Assembly (NCBI RefSeq): GCF_001663155.1
Contig: NZ_CP015963.1
Location: forward strand, 1,326,001-1,390,000
DNA from: Altererythrobacter ishigakiensis
GTDB taxonomy: Bacteria > Pseudomonadota > Alphaproteobacteria > Sphingomonadales > Sphingomonadaceae
DNA length: 64,000 nt
Direction: 5' to 3'
The stretch's first letter is position 1; the number at the start of each line of letters is the position of its first letter. Both the position numbers and the translations under genes were made by a program. The notes beneath the pieces were generated by a model. That model saw nothing but the letters and a program-made list of their open reading frames with translations, ran no database searches and was not told the DNA's origin. This document shows, piece by piece, positions 7,368 to 15,334 of the stretch.

Positions 7368-8422
7368 AGATCGCAGTTTTGCCCGGCGACGGGATTGGCC
7401 CGGAAGTAACGCGCGAAGCGCTGCGTGTTCTGGATGAATTGAGATTGCTTGATCTGTCGCTGATGGAAGGTGACGTCGGCGCGGCTGGATATCGCAATCG
7501 CGGGCATCCACTGCCACCGGAGACCCTCCAGATGGCGCGCGAAGCCGACGCGGTGCTGTTCGGCGCGGTCGGCGATCCCTCGTGCGATAATCTGGAGCGA
7601 CATTTGCGCCCCGAACAGGCTGTGCTGGGGCTGCGCAAGGAGCTCGACCTGTTTGCGAATCTGCGCCCGGCGAAGGGGTTTGACGGGCTGGAAGAACTCT
7701 CTGCGTTGCGGCCCGAGATCGCGCGCGAGATCGACCTGGTTATCGTGCGCGAACTGACCGGGGATGTCTATTTTGGCGAGAAACGGCGGGAAACTCTGCC
7801 CGATGGGCGGCGTGAGGGTTGGGATCGCATGGCCTATGCTGAAGATGAGGTTCGCCGCATCGCGCACATCGCGTTCCGCACCGCGCAAACGCGCGACGGA
7901 CGAGTAACCAGCGTCGACAAAGCGAATGTGCTGGAGACGAGCCGGCTTTGGCGCGAAGTGGTTGAGGAAGTTGCAGCCGAATATTCCGATGTCGCGCTTG
8001 ATCACATGTATGTCGATAACGCCGCGATGCAGTTGGTGAAGGCGCCAGGCGCGTTCGACGTGGTTCTGACCGGCAATCTGTTTGGCGACATCCTGTCCGA
8101 TCAGGCGAGCATGTGCGTTGGCTCGATTGGCTTGCTGGCCAGCGCTTCGCTGGGTGAGCGGCAGACGGATCATGGCACTTTCGGACTATATGAACCGATC
8201 CACGGCAGCGCGCCGGATATCGCAGGACAGGGCAAGGCCAACCCGATGGCTACGATCCTGTCCGCGGCCATGATGCTGCGCCATTCATTTGGCATGGAAG
8301 ATGAAGCGAACCGTATCGAGCGCGCCGTCGCGCGCGCCTTGAAGGACGGCATTCGCGGCGGAGATCTGGGTGGCGACATGGGTTCCGAAGCGATTGGTAA
8401 GGCTGTGTGCCAACGCCTTTGA
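7364..8422 (+). CDS. leuB: 3-isopropylmalate dehydrogenase
   Basis: A 352-residue NAD-dependent beta-decarboxylating dehydrogenase of the leucine pathway, converting 3-isopropylmalate to the 2-oxo acid that becomes 2-oxoisocaproate. Typical segments are [10 protein letters not shown] at residues 5-14, the substrate-binding [13 protein letters not shown] (about 128-140) and the Asp-rich metal/NAD site [10 protein letters not shown] ... [14 protein letters not shown] (about 215-250). The C-terminal [18 protein letters not shown] is the cofactor loop. Length is normal. The ATG overlaps the recO stop. A modest GC hairpin follows the stop (8428-8450) without a T-run. Confidence 0.95.
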   Translation: MKIAVLPGDGIGPEVTREALRVLDELRLLDLSLMEGDVGAAGYRNRGHPLPPETLQMAREADAVLFGAVGDPSCDNLERHLRPEQAVLGLRKELDLFANLRPAKGFDGLEELSALRPEIAREIDLVIVRELTGDVYFGEKRRETLPDGRREGWDRMAYAEDEVRRIAHIAFRTAQTRDGRVTSVDKANVLETSRLWREVVEEVAAEYSDVALDHMYVDNAAMQLVKAPGAFDVVLTGNLFGDILSDQASMCVGSIGLLASASLGERQTDHGTFGLYEPIHGSAPDIAGQGKANPMATILSAAMMLRHSFGMEDEANRIERAVARALKDGIRGGDLGGDMGSEAIGKAVCQRL

Positions 8423-8532
8423 CGTGTCGGGCGAGAGTCCAGCGCTCGTCCCAATATGTGTCCTACCTGCCTTACAACAGCGATAGGACGCCTTCAGCAA
8501 GGGCTATTATCCGGATCGTTCGGTGACCGTAC

Positions 8533-9147
8533 TCAGCCGGAAATACCAGCCAACGAAGCAGCGGCATAGATCAGCAAGGGAACCACACCGAGCCACACAA
8601 TTGCTTCGATCAGCGAGATACCGGGAACAGGAATACCCCGCTTGCTCGTCATCAATCGCCTGCGCCCTGCCGATAGACGCGCGACAAAAAACGCGGCAAC
8701 AGCCAGAAAGACCATGGAAATCGCGACCCAATTCACCCCCATGGCCAGCCCGAAATATACGCCAACAGCTGCCAATCGCCAGCGGCCCTGTTCTGGCCGG
8801 CGGATCGCAGCCGAAAGCTGCCAGGCCGCGAGCGAGAGCAAACACACCAAGTATATGACCGGCACCAGGCTGCGCGACTGGGTCATTAAGATGAGTCCCG
8901 CCGCCAGTAATAAGCCGGAAACCAAGGTTACAGCTCGCGTGCGCGTTACGTGCCAAATTGCCCGCATGCTGGCTATCAGTGTCACCATGCCTGCCAGAAT
9001 CTCGAGCGCTGCCGGCAAATAGTGGGTGTCCGTGACAAGCGGGTCCGGTTGGACGGTCAGCCAGAACGCGCAAAACAACCCGACGACGCAACCCAGGGTT
9101 AGCGTCAACAGAATTGGATCGGTGTCATGCTCGGGGGCTTGGCTCAT
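8533..9147 (-). CDS. hypothetical polytopic membrane protein
   Basis: A 204-residue inner-membrane protein with about six hydrophobic segments: roughly residues 12-32, 45-60, 72-88, 93-110, 122-148 and 178-200. A cytosolic basic loop (RLSAGRRRLMTSKRG) precedes the last segment, which fits the positive-inside rule. No conserved family was recognised. It starts 50 bases after another small membrane protein on the same strand and may be co-transcribed with it under the TetR-type regulator encoded divergently. Confidence 0.65.
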   Translation of the reverse strand: MSQAPEHDTDPILLTLTLGCVVGLFCAFWLTVQPDPLVTDTHYLPAALEILAGMVTLIASMRAIWHVTRTRAVTLVSGLLLAAGLILMTQSRSLVPVIYLVCLLSLAAWQLSAAIRRPEQGRWRLAAVGVYFGLAMGVNWVAISMVFLAVAAFFVARLSAGRRRLMTSKRGIPVPGISLIEAIVWLGVVPLLIYAAASLAGISG

Positions 9148-9197
9148 TGATTTGAGCGATTAGTGCGAGCTCAATTCCCCCGCAAGCACAAACCAAA

Positions 9198-9590
9198 TCA
9201 AGCATGGTCAGTTGATCGTTGCTCCAGCCAGAACAATCTACCGATCATGGCCAATAGCCCGATGCTGGCTGTAAGCGCGACAAAAAGCGCCCATGGCCAA
9301 AGGTTCATTCCCACCGCTCGCGCGCGGGGCGCGATAAAGAACAACGCAACGCTGGCGGCGATGATCAGATCATACCAGACCTGTGTCCCCCAGTAATTGA
9401 CAGTGTGATTCAAGATCACTTGCTCAACACCCTCGGACGCAATTGTGATTACGGTGAACGCTCCAAACCCAAGCGCGGCCGCTCCTGCAAGCGTAGGCGA
9501 TCCAATCTGCTGATTGCGCACAACAATCGAGATCATGATGGGGACGATTAAAGCTGCGCCGATTAGAAATAGAATTGTGAAGATGTCCAC
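9198..9590 (-). CDS. hypothetical small membrane protein, likely target of the divergent TetR regulator
   Basis: A 130-residue protein with four predicted transmembrane segments (about residues 4-24, 35-52, 68-86 and 96-118). It starts at a GTG preceded by a good GGAGG. No family was recognised. It is divergent from the TetR-family gene, and the 87-base gap between them contains two 16-bp inverted repeats. That arrangement is typical for a regulator and its target. The downstream membrane protein gene on the same strand probably belongs to the same unit. Confidence 0.65.
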   Translation of the reverse strand: MDIFTILFLIGAALIVPIMISIVVRNQQIGSPTLAGAAALGFGAFTVITIASEGVEQVILNHTVNYWGTQVWYDLIIAASVALFFIAPRARAVGMNLWPWALFVALTASIGLLAMIGRLFWLEQRSTDHA

Positions 9591-9621
9591 TGGTGCCTCC
9601 GGGTCTCTCGCAATCGAATCA

Positions 9622-9670
9622 TGTAGCAGTCGCTACACATGGCTTGTAGCGCGATGTAGCGACTGCTACA
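9622..9670. promoter_or_regulatory. paired inverted-repeat operators between a TetR gene and its divergent neighbour
   Basis: TGTAGCAGTCGCTACA at 9622-9637 and TGTAGCGACTGCTACA at 9655-9670 are each palindromic in their arms (TGTAGC/GCTACA), and each is the exact reverse complement of the other. The second ends eight bases before the TetR-family ATG. Starts are 33 bases apart, about three helical turns, so two dimers could bind on the same face. Binding by the adjacent regulator is inferred from position. Confidence 0.7.
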
Positions 9671-9677
9671 AGGGGTC

Positions 9678-10232
9678 ATGACCGGCATTCAAAAGAGCCA
9701 GCAGAAACTATCGAGAGAGGCGCTGCTTCCGCTGATGGCGAACCACGTCCTGACGCATGGCATGGGCGGTGCGAGCCTGCGACCGCTCGCCAAGGCCGCA
9801 GGGACCAGTGATCGGATGCTGATTTATCATTTCGGGAATAAGGAGCGGCTGATTGCTGATGTGCTGGCGTATGTCGCCAGGGCATACTCCGAAGTGCTTG
9901 ATGCGTCGTTGTCGGGCGAACGATCAACGTCGCGGCGCGAACTGCTTGATCGGATCATTAAGCGCACGAGCGGCTCTGACATGGAGCCATTTCTGGCGCT
10001 CTGGTGGGAAATTGTTGCTGGTTCTGCGCGCGATCTGCCGGGGTATCGCGCCGCTGCGCAGAGTGTGATGTCTCAGTTACTGGCGTGGCTGACCGAACAG
10101 ATGCCGGAAAACGATCCTGACCCTTCGGGTGGCGCTACCTATTTGCTGACAATGATTGAAGGTGCCCAGATGCTGTCAGCGATCGGTCATGACGCAATCG
10201 GGATGCGGGGCCTCGAAACCGCACCCTTGTGA
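9678..10232 (+). CDS. TetR/AcrR family transcriptional regulator
   Basis: A 184-residue regulator. Residues about 10-55 form the TetR helix-turn-helix (LMANHVLTHGMGGASLRPLA, then AGTSDRMLIYHFGNKERLIA, where the YHFGNKE signature is typical). The C-terminal two thirds is the ligand/dimerisation domain, whose inducer cannot be read. A GGGG box precedes the ATG. The two mirrored operators just upstream suggest autoregulation together with control of the divergent membrane-protein genes. Confidence 0.9.
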   Translation: MTGIQKSQQKLSREALLPLMANHVLTHGMGGASLRPLAKAAGTSDRMLIYHFGNKERLIADVLAYVARAYSEVLDASLSGERSTSRRELLDRIIKRTSGSDMEPFLALWWEIVAGSARDLPGYRAAAQSVMSQLLAWLTEQMPENDPDPSGGATYLLTMIEGAQMLSAIGHDAIGMRGLETAPL

Positions 10233-10303
10233 TATCCGCGCAACAAGTTGTTGAAATAACGCCTTGTCGCGGAATCAGGGCGGCTTGCCTGTACCTAAAG
10301 GCA

Positions 10304-10332
10304 TTGACATCAGTCGTCTGTCCGACGATTAT
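10304..10332 (+). promoter_or_regulatory. sigma70-type promoter for the small exported protein gene
   Basis: TTGACA at 10304-10309, a 17-base spacer and GATTAT at 10327-10332. The start codon of the small gene at 10378 lies about 40 bases downstream. The -35 box is a perfect consensus match. Confidence 0.6.
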
Positions 10333-10377
10333 TAGAACAAGTTTGCGTTGATTCAAATGTTCAATGGGGAATACTTT

Positions 10378-10587
10378 ATGTTGAAGAAGTTTGGTCTTGC
10401 TGCCGGTGCTTTGGCACTGGTCGGTACACCGATCGCACTGCAGGCAACCGAGCGTGCTTCTGCACCTGTTTCGGGTGAGCAGGAGCTGGGCGGTTCGGGC
10501 GCTCTGATCGGAGCAATCGCTGCTGCGGTTCTCGTCGGTTTCATCGTTCTTACCGCAACCGATGATGATGAGCCGGTTAGCCCCTAA
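10378..10587 (+). CDS. small single-pass exported or membrane protein
   Basis: A 69-residue protein. Residues 1-22 look like a signal peptide (LKKFGLAAGALALVG..., cleavage likely after LQA). The mature part has a short polar stretch, one hydrophobic helix (about residues 42-60, GALIGAIAAAVLVGFIVL) and an acidic tail TDDDEP. I do not recognise a family. It has its own consensus-like promoter 70 bases upstream and a strong terminator 25 bases downstream, so it is a stand-alone, probably well expressed gene. The ATG at 10378 was preferred over one 30 bases upstream because it gives a normal signal sequence. Confidence 0.7.
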   Translation: MLKKFGLAAGALALVGTPIALQATERASAPVSGEQELGGSGALIGAIAAAVLVGFIVLTATDDDEPVSP

Positions 10588-10611
10588 GGCGATCTGTTTA
10601 ATCTAAATTCG

Positions 10612-10639
10612 AAAGCGGGGCCTCAGTGCCCCGCTTTTT
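10612..10639 (+). terminator. Rho-independent terminator of the small exported protein gene
   Basis: AAAGCGGGGC (10612-10621), loop CTCAGT, GCCCCGCTTT (10628-10637), then TT. The 10-bp stem is perfect and its descending arm runs straight into the T tract. It separates this gene from the metZ leader. Confidence 0.85.
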
Positions 10640-10648
10640 GATTCTGGC

Positions 10649-10713
10649 GCTGTCGAGTTTTTCCCTGCTTTTTTATTGCCTGTCTGGGTGGCAAGCGACT
10701 AACCCTCGACAGC
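10649..10713 (+). promoter_or_regulatory. folded 5' leader of metZ, possible pseudoknot
   Basis: GCTGTCGAG (10649-10657) is perfectly complementary to CTCGACAGC (10705-10713), which ends one base before the metZ ATG. Inside it, TTGCC/GGCAA (10676-10680 and 10690-10694) forms a hairpin whose 9-nt loop ends in GGGT (10686-10689). That can pair with ACCC (10702-10705), giving an H-type pseudoknot that would compete for C10705 with the outer stem. No Shine-Dalgarno sequence is visible between leader and start. metZ genes of alphaproteobacteria often carry SAM-responsive leaders, but this sequence does not match the SAM-II consensus as I remember it. Confidence 0.45.
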
Positions 10714-10714
10714 G

Positions 10715-11932
10715 ATGAAAAAGACAACAGGCATGGATCGCGCGACGACGCGCAATTGGCGACCGGCCACCCGCGCGGTGCGCGGTGGAACATGGCGCAG
10801 CGAACATGGGGAAACAAGCGAAGCGCTATTCCTCTCTTCTGGCTTCACCTATGATGACGCACAAACTGTAGCAGACCGCTTTGCGGGCGACGCACAGGGT
10901 ATGACTTATTCGCGTCTGCAAAACCCCACTGTGGCTATGCTGGAAGAACGCATTGCATTGCTGGAAGGAGCAGAGGCTTGTCGCGCGCAGGCGAGCGGAA
11001 TGGCGGCTATGACAGCGGCGCTTTTATGTCAGCTGTCGGCTGGCGATCATTGTGTCGCTGCGCGCGCCGCATTCGGGTCATGTCGTTGGCTGGTGGACCA
11101 TCTGCTCCCGCGTTTCGGGATTGAGACCACAGTGATTGACAGCGCGGATGATGCGCAATGGAAAGCGGCCATTCGTCCCAACACAAAGGTATTCTTTTTC
11201 GAAACGCCGGCAAACCCCACGCTTGATATCGTCGACCTGCGGCACGTGTGCGACGTTGCCCAGGCGCACGGCATCACAACGGTCGTCGATAATGCCTTCG
11301 CTACCAGCGCGCTGCAGCGCCCGATGGATTTTGGCGCAGATGTCGTGGCCTATTCGGCAACGAAACTGATGGATGGACAGGGCCGTGTGCTCGCAGGAGC
11401 GATCTGCGGCAGCGAACAATGGATCAATGATGTCCTGCTACCCTTCCAACGAAACACGGGGCCGAATATTTCGCCGTTCAATGCCTGGGTGGTGTTGAAG
11501 GGGCTGGAGACCTTGGAATTGCGTGCGATGCGGCAGAGTGAAAATGCGATCGCGCTGGGTGCGTTTCTCGAGCCGCGGATTAATGCGGCCGGCGGACGCA
11601 TGTTGCATCCAGGTCTCGCAAGTCATCCTCGTCACGAGCTTGCCAAGGCCCAGATGCGCGCGACCGGACCGATCTTTGCGTTTGATGTCGGTACGCGAGA
11701 GCGTGCATTCGCGATCCTGGATGCGCTACAATTAATTGATATCTCGAATAATATTGGTGATGCACGATCACTCATGTGCCATCCAGCGTCTACTACGCAT
11801 GCAGGCATGGAATCTCAGGATCGCGAAGAGATGGGCGTCACGGAAGGTCTGTTGCGCATTAATGTGGGCCTTGAAGATATCGAAGACCTTAAAGAGGATT
11901 TGGATGCAGCATTGCGGGCCGCTGGAATCTAG
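10715..11932 (+). CDS. metZ: O-succinylhomoserine sulfhydrylase
   Basis: A 405-residue PLP-dependent enzyme of the Cys/Met metabolism family. MetZ makes homocysteine from O-succinylhomoserine and sulfide in methionine synthesis. Visible features are YSRLQNPT (residues 65-72) in the phosphate/active-site region, the PLP lysine in SATKLMDG (Lys217) and the C-terminal RINVGLEDIEDL typical of the family. I favour MetZ over cystathionine synthases from the overall pattern, but the substrate is inferred. The ATG at 10715 sits directly after the 3' arm of a long inverted repeat; Met7 at 10733 is an alternative start. Confidence 0.88.
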   Translation: MKKTTGMDRATTRNWRPATRAVRGGTWRSEHGETSEALFLSSGFTYDDAQTVADRFAGDAQGMTYSRLQNPTVAMLEERIALLEGAEACRAQASGMAAMTAALLCQLSAGDHCVAARAAFGSCRWLVDHLLPRFGIETTVIDSADDAQWKAAIRPNTKVFFFETPANPTLDIVDLRHVCDVAQAHGITTVVDNAFATSALQRPMDFGADVVAYSATKLMDGQGRVLAGAICGSEQWINDVLLPFQRNTGPNISPFNAWVVLKGLETLELRAMRQSENAIALGAFLEPRINAAGGRMLHPGLASHPRHELAKAQMRATGPIFAFDVGTRERAFAILDALQLIDISNNIGDARSLMCHPASTTHAGMESQDREEMGVTEGLLRINVGLEDIEDLKEDLDAALRAAGI

Positions 11933-11944
11933 GGAGAGCAAGTC

Positions 11945-12562
11945 ATGTCAAAGCGCGTTGAACTGATTTTCGACTTTGTTAGCCCCAACGCCTATCTGGT
12001 GTGGTGGCCGCTGCGCGATCTTGTCAAACGTACCGGGGCTGAGCTGGACGTGTTCCCGGTCTTCCTGGGCGGAATGCACAAACTCACTGGAAACGCGCCG
12101 CCGATGATCCGGGACGCGGATGTTAAGGGCAAGGTCGAGTATTCCATGCTTGAAATGCGTCGCTTCATCGAGAAACATGGCCTCACCAAGTATAAGTTGC
12201 ACCCACAGTTTCCGTTCAACTCGATCACGCTGCAGCGTATGCTTTACGCCGCTGATCAGGATGGGCGCGGGGTCCAATTCGTTGAAGCGATGCTGCCCGC
12301 CATCTGGGAAGATGGTGTCGACGTACTCGATCAGGCAGCTCTGGGTGCTGCAGTTACTGCGGCTGGTTTCGATGCGAAGGACTTGTTCGAGCGCAGCCAG
12401 ACAGACGAAGTGAAGCAAGGACTGATCAAGAACACCGAAAACGCGGTCGCGCGCGGTACATTCGGAATTCCGACAATGTTTGTTGGTCCCAAGGGGAAGG
12501 ACGAAATGTTCTTCGGCAAAGAGCGTCTGGATCAGATCGAAGAAGAGCTGACGGCTCATTGA
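11945..12562 (+). CDS. 2-hydroxychromene-2-carboxylate isomerase family protein (DsbA-like fold)
   Basis: A 205-residue protein of the thioredoxin-like HCCA isomerase/kappa-GST family. Features are FDFVSPNAYL with the catalytic-type Ser13 near the N-terminus, an inserted helical domain and TFGIPTMFVG near residue 175 with the cis-proline. Known members isomerise hydroxychromene carboxylates in naphthalene breakdown using glutathione. No aromatic degradation genes are nearby, so this copy may have a different substrate. It lies 12 bases after metZ behind AGGGAG and is probably co-transcribed with it. Confidence 0.85.
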   Translation: MSKRVELIFDFVSPNAYLVWWPLRDLVKRTGAELDVFPVFLGGMHKLTGNAPPMIRDADVKGKVEYSMLEMRRFIEKHGLTKYKLHPQFPFNSITLQRMLYAADQDGRGVQFVEAMLPAIWEDGVDVLDQAALGAAVTAAGFDAKDLFERSQTDEVKQGLIKNTENAVARGTFGIPTMFVGPKGKDEMFFGKERLDQIEEELTAH

Positions 12563-12660
12563 ACCTCGATCGCCGGTAAAGGTCAGCTATGCACGCCGAA
12601 GTGGATTATTCTTCCGCATAGTCTTGAGGCATTCGCATTAATCGCTACCTTCCAGGTGCT

Positions 12661-13062
12661 ATGAAAGAGCTGTTCCAACACGCTGCCATTACAGAAGGTG
12701 TTACCGTGCGGGTCGCGGTCAACTTCCTGCCCGAACAATCGCAACCCGATGCAGGGAAGTGGTTCTGGGTCTACCACATCCGTATCGAGAACGGCAGCCA
12801 CGAGGCGGTTCAGCTGCGAACCCGACATTGGCGGATCACTGACGCCCGCGGCATGGTAAACCATGTTGACGGCGAAGGGGTGGTGGGTGAGCAGCCCCTG
12901 CTCAGGCCCGGCGAAAGCCACGATTATGTCTCTGGCTGCCCGCTCGCGACGCCGCACGGGTCGATGGAAGGCTTTTATGTCTTCCACCGCGAAGATGGTA
13001 CGCCGCTGGAAGTTCGGATTCCATTCTTCCCGCTTGCCGCGCCCGAAACGGCCGAACGCTAA
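12661..13062 (+). CDS. apaG: Co2+/Mg2+ efflux-associated protein ApaG
   Basis: A 133-residue protein of the ApaG family, a small all-beta (fibronectin III-like) fold. Typical strands are VRVAVNFLPEQSQP near residue 16, WVYHIRIEN, and the conserved RHWRITDARG...VDGEGVVGEQP...PGESHDYVSG block at about residues 58-95, which is the family signature. The biochemical role is poorly defined; mutants in enterobacteria affect Co2+ tolerance. It is followed after 45 bases by a LysR-type regulator on the same strand. Confidence 0.9.
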   Translation: MKELFQHAAITEGVTVRVAVNFLPEQSQPDAGKWFWVYHIRIENGSHEAVQLRTRHWRITDARGMVNHVDGEGVVGEQPLLRPGESHDYVSGCPLATPHGSMEGFYVFHREDGTPLEVRIPFFPLAAPETAER

Positions 13063-13107
13063 GCGAAGCTTGCGGTCCGGCTTGGACCACCCTAAATCGC
13101 CCTCACC

Positions 13108-13899
13108 ATGAAGCGGACTCACCTGCCTTTGAACGCCTTGCGCGTATATGACGCGGCTGCGCGACATCTGTCATTCACCCGCGCCGCGGACGAGCTGGCG
13201 GTTACGCCTGCCGCAGTCGGCCAGCAAATCCGCGCATTGGAAGACCATTTGGGTGTCGTCTTGTTCCGCCGCACCAGCAAGGGACTGGAGCTGACAGGGG
13301 AAGGCAGCGCGGGCCTTGATGCATTGCGCGAAGGCTTTCTCAAATTTGAGGAAAGCGTTCAGGCGATGCAGGCGGGCCAGGCGTCGGATCGCTACACCAT
13401 CGCCGTGCCGCGCGAATTCTACGCGCAATGGCTGGGTGTGAAATTAGCTGAGTTCAAGTCTGGCAATCCGAATATCCAGTTTCACATCGTTGCCGATGAA
13501 AACGCCGATTTCACTGAAGCCAACCTTGATCTGGCGGTCCGGTTGGTCGACGGGCCGGGAGAGCTGGAGGGAGTGCAGCTGGCCGAAGCGCAGCGCGTGG
13601 TTGTCGCAGCACCCGAAGCTCAGGACAGCTGGATCAGCTGGCCGGGCGTTGCACTGCCGGATGGTGAGAAAGCCTGCGTCACGACAGGAAATCCGGGCCA
13701 AGCGCTAAGCTCAGCCATTTCAGGGCTGGGCAAGGCGATCTTGCCCTATCCGCTGGTTAAGGAAGCGGTTTCGGCGGGTAAGCTGAAGATCCTTGAAGGA
13801 CCGGATCCGGGCCGCAGAGCCTACTGGCTCGTCGCGCCGCTGCCGCAGTGGCGGCAAAAGAAAGTGAAGGCGCTGGTCGCGCATTTAACCGCAGAGTGA
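13108..13899 (+). CDS. LysR family transcriptional regulator (GcvA-like)
   Basis: A 263-residue regulator with a classic N-terminal winged helix (LPLNALRVYDAAARHLSFTR, then AADELAVTPAAVGQQIRALE, residues about 6-50, and VLFRRTSKGLELTGEG). A short periplasmic-binding-like effector domain covers about 90-255. It is shorter than most LysR proteins (about 300), and the effector domain looks condensed. The N-terminal motif resembles the GcvA subgroup, but the ligand and targets cannot be read from context. The stop overlaps the GTG start of the following acetyltransferase. Confidence 0.88.
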   Translation: MKRTHLPLNALRVYDAAARHLSFTRAADELAVTPAAVGQQIRALEDHLGVVLFRRTSKGLELTGEGSAGLDALREGFLKFEESVQAMQAGQASDRYTIAVPREFYAQWLGVKLAEFKSGNPNIQFHIVADENADFTEANLDLAVRLVDGPGELEGVQLAEAQRVVVAAPEAQDSWISWPGVALPDGEKACVTTGNPGQALSSAISGLGKAILPYPLVKEAVSAGKLKILEGPDPGRRAYWLVAPLPQWRQKKVKALVAHLTAE

Positions 13900-14438
13900 G
13901 TGCTTCACTGCCAACACCGACGCTGGAAACACCGCGTTTCACGATGCGCAAGCTTGTACGCGAAGACACAGCGGCTCTATTCCCGACGCTCTCTGATCCT
14001 GAGCAATGCAAATACATGCTGAACGTTGCGTTCGAGACGGAGGAGCAACTCGGCGATTGGCTATGTGATACCGATTGGAGTGGCCGTAGCTGGAGCGTGA
14101 TCGAGCGTTCGTCGGGAAAGCTTGTCGCGCGCATTGTCGCGGTGCCATGCGAGCATGACACTGCGGAAATAGGTTACATCACTGTAAAGGACCGCCAAGG
14201 CGAAGGCATAGCCTTTGAATGCACGCAGCGCTTGCTCAAACAGCTGTTCGAGGTGGAAAATCATCATCGAGTGTTCGCTATCACCGATCCGCGCAACACC
14301 GGCTCAAACCGGTTGGTCGAGAAACTCGGGTTCCGCCGCGAAGCGCATTTTGTTGAGAACATCAAGACGCATATCGGTTGGTGCGACGAGTATTATTGGG
14401 GTTTGCTCGCCAGTGAATGGCGCGAGCGGCTTGGTTGA
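13896..14438 (+). CDS. GNAT family N-acetyltransferase (RimJ/RimL-like)
   Basis: A 180-residue acetyltransferase. It begins LETPRFTMRKLVREDTAALF, the typical RimJ/RimL-type start, and has the acetyl-CoA loop and later NHHRVFAITDPRNTGSNRLV with EKLGFRREAHFVEN near residues 125-160, the hallmark GNAT C-terminal motif. The substrate is unknown. GTG at 13896 overlaps the upstream LysR stop (GTGA); without it the first strand would be lost, so it was chosen over the internal ATG. It converges on the Tad cluster with one base between stops. Confidence 0.85.
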   Translation: MSASLPTPTLETPRFTMRKLVREDTAALFPTLSDPEQCKYMLNVAFETEEQLGDWLCDTDWSGRSWSVIERSSGKLVARIVAVPCEHDTAEIGYITVKDRQGEGIAFECTQRLLKQLFEVENHHRVFAITDPRNTGSNRLVEKLGFRREAHFVENIKTHIGWCDEYYWGLLASEWRERLG

Positions 14439-14439
14439 T

Positions 14440-15333
14440 TTACGCGCCGGCTGGCATCGATAAAGACACCCGATCCGTTACGGGATCATATTCCACCGCA
14501 ACCCCCGCGCCGCGAAGTTCGTGGAACGGGATGAACCCGGTGCCGGTCTCGATCGCATTCGCAACCCGGGACGGCAATGCCTGCGCGCGCGGTCCGAGCG
14601 CATCTGCCACCGCCGATGTCGCAATGAATATCTGCGCACCTTCTTCGATCCGAATTGTAGCGCGACCTTTGCTTTCACCGTCCACCATAAGCGGCTTTGT
14701 TACAGTCAGACTGCCGTCAGACGCATTATAGCTGGCCGGGCCGCCGCTGCCGCCACTTGCAGGCTGGCTAGGCGCGAGCGTCGCTAGGTCATAATCAAGG
14801 TTGAGAAATGCGCCGGGCTCCAACCCCTCTGCCGCAGCGAGAGCTGCTGCTGCGCGCGCATCGGAACGTTGCGATGCGGGTAGCGATGCTGTGAAATCCG
14901 CAAATGCATCGGCAAAGTTGCGTGAGCTGCCTTGCGCAACTTCACCCACCGATCTTGCAGGGGCCGCCGTCAATGCAGATGCCTCAGTCGTCGCTTCATT
15001 CACTGGCTCCGGAACAAGACCTAGCGCAGCGATCGCTGGATGAATCTCGCTTAGAGCGATCAATTTCTCGACAGAGACAGTACTTCCGGAGTTCGGTAAG
15101 TCGACGCGCAGAGGGTAACTACCCGCAGGGATGCTCTGCGTTCCGCCTTCAACAAGAGGACCATCGCTTACCGTTGGTGGCCATGCCAGCGTCAACGACC
15201 AGGCCATCGCGATTAGCGCGAGGACAGAAAGCCGCGGCGCGCTGTCTGCAAGACGGTCGATCCAATCGCCCGTATTCAAAAGAGGTGCCTGATCATGCTC
15301 CATTGGATAATTATGCAGAGCAGCGGTTAACAT
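14440..15333 (-). CDS. unassigned membrane-anchored protein at the end of the Tad operon
   Basis: A 297-residue protein with one N-terminal hydrophobic segment (about residues 33-52, APRLSVLALIAMAWSLTLAW). A long, Ala/Ser/Pro-rich extracytoplasmic region and a compact C-terminal part (about 210-297) follow. The C-terminal part contains TVTKPLMVDGESKGRATIRI and VAVEYDPVTDRVSLSMP. No known Tad component has been matched. The ATG at 15333 lies one base after the cpaA stop, so it is coupled to the pilus operon. Its place and topology (inner-membrane anchor, periplasmic body) suggest a pilus assembly or scaffold role, as an inference only. Confidence 0.6.
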   Translation of the reverse strand: MLTAALHNYPMEHDQAPLLNTGDWIDRLADSAPRLSVLALIAMAWSLTLAWPPTVSDGPLVEGGTQSIPAGSYPLRVDLPNSGSTVSVEKLIALSEIHPAIAALGLVPEPVNEATTEASALTAAPARSVGEVAQGSSRNFADAFADFTASLPASQRSDARAAAALAAAEGLEPGAFLNLDYDLATLAPSQPASGGSGGPASYNASDGSLTVTKPLMVDGESKGRATIRIEEGAQIFIATSAVADALGPRAQALPSRVANAIETGTGFIPFHELRGAGVAVEYDPVTDRVSLSMPAGA

Positions 15334-15334
15334 G

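Noticed and set aside
10641-10714. SAM-II riboswitch upstream of metZ
   Set aside because: The position is right but the conserved SAM-II core bases are not present as I know them; recorded as an unassigned leader instead.
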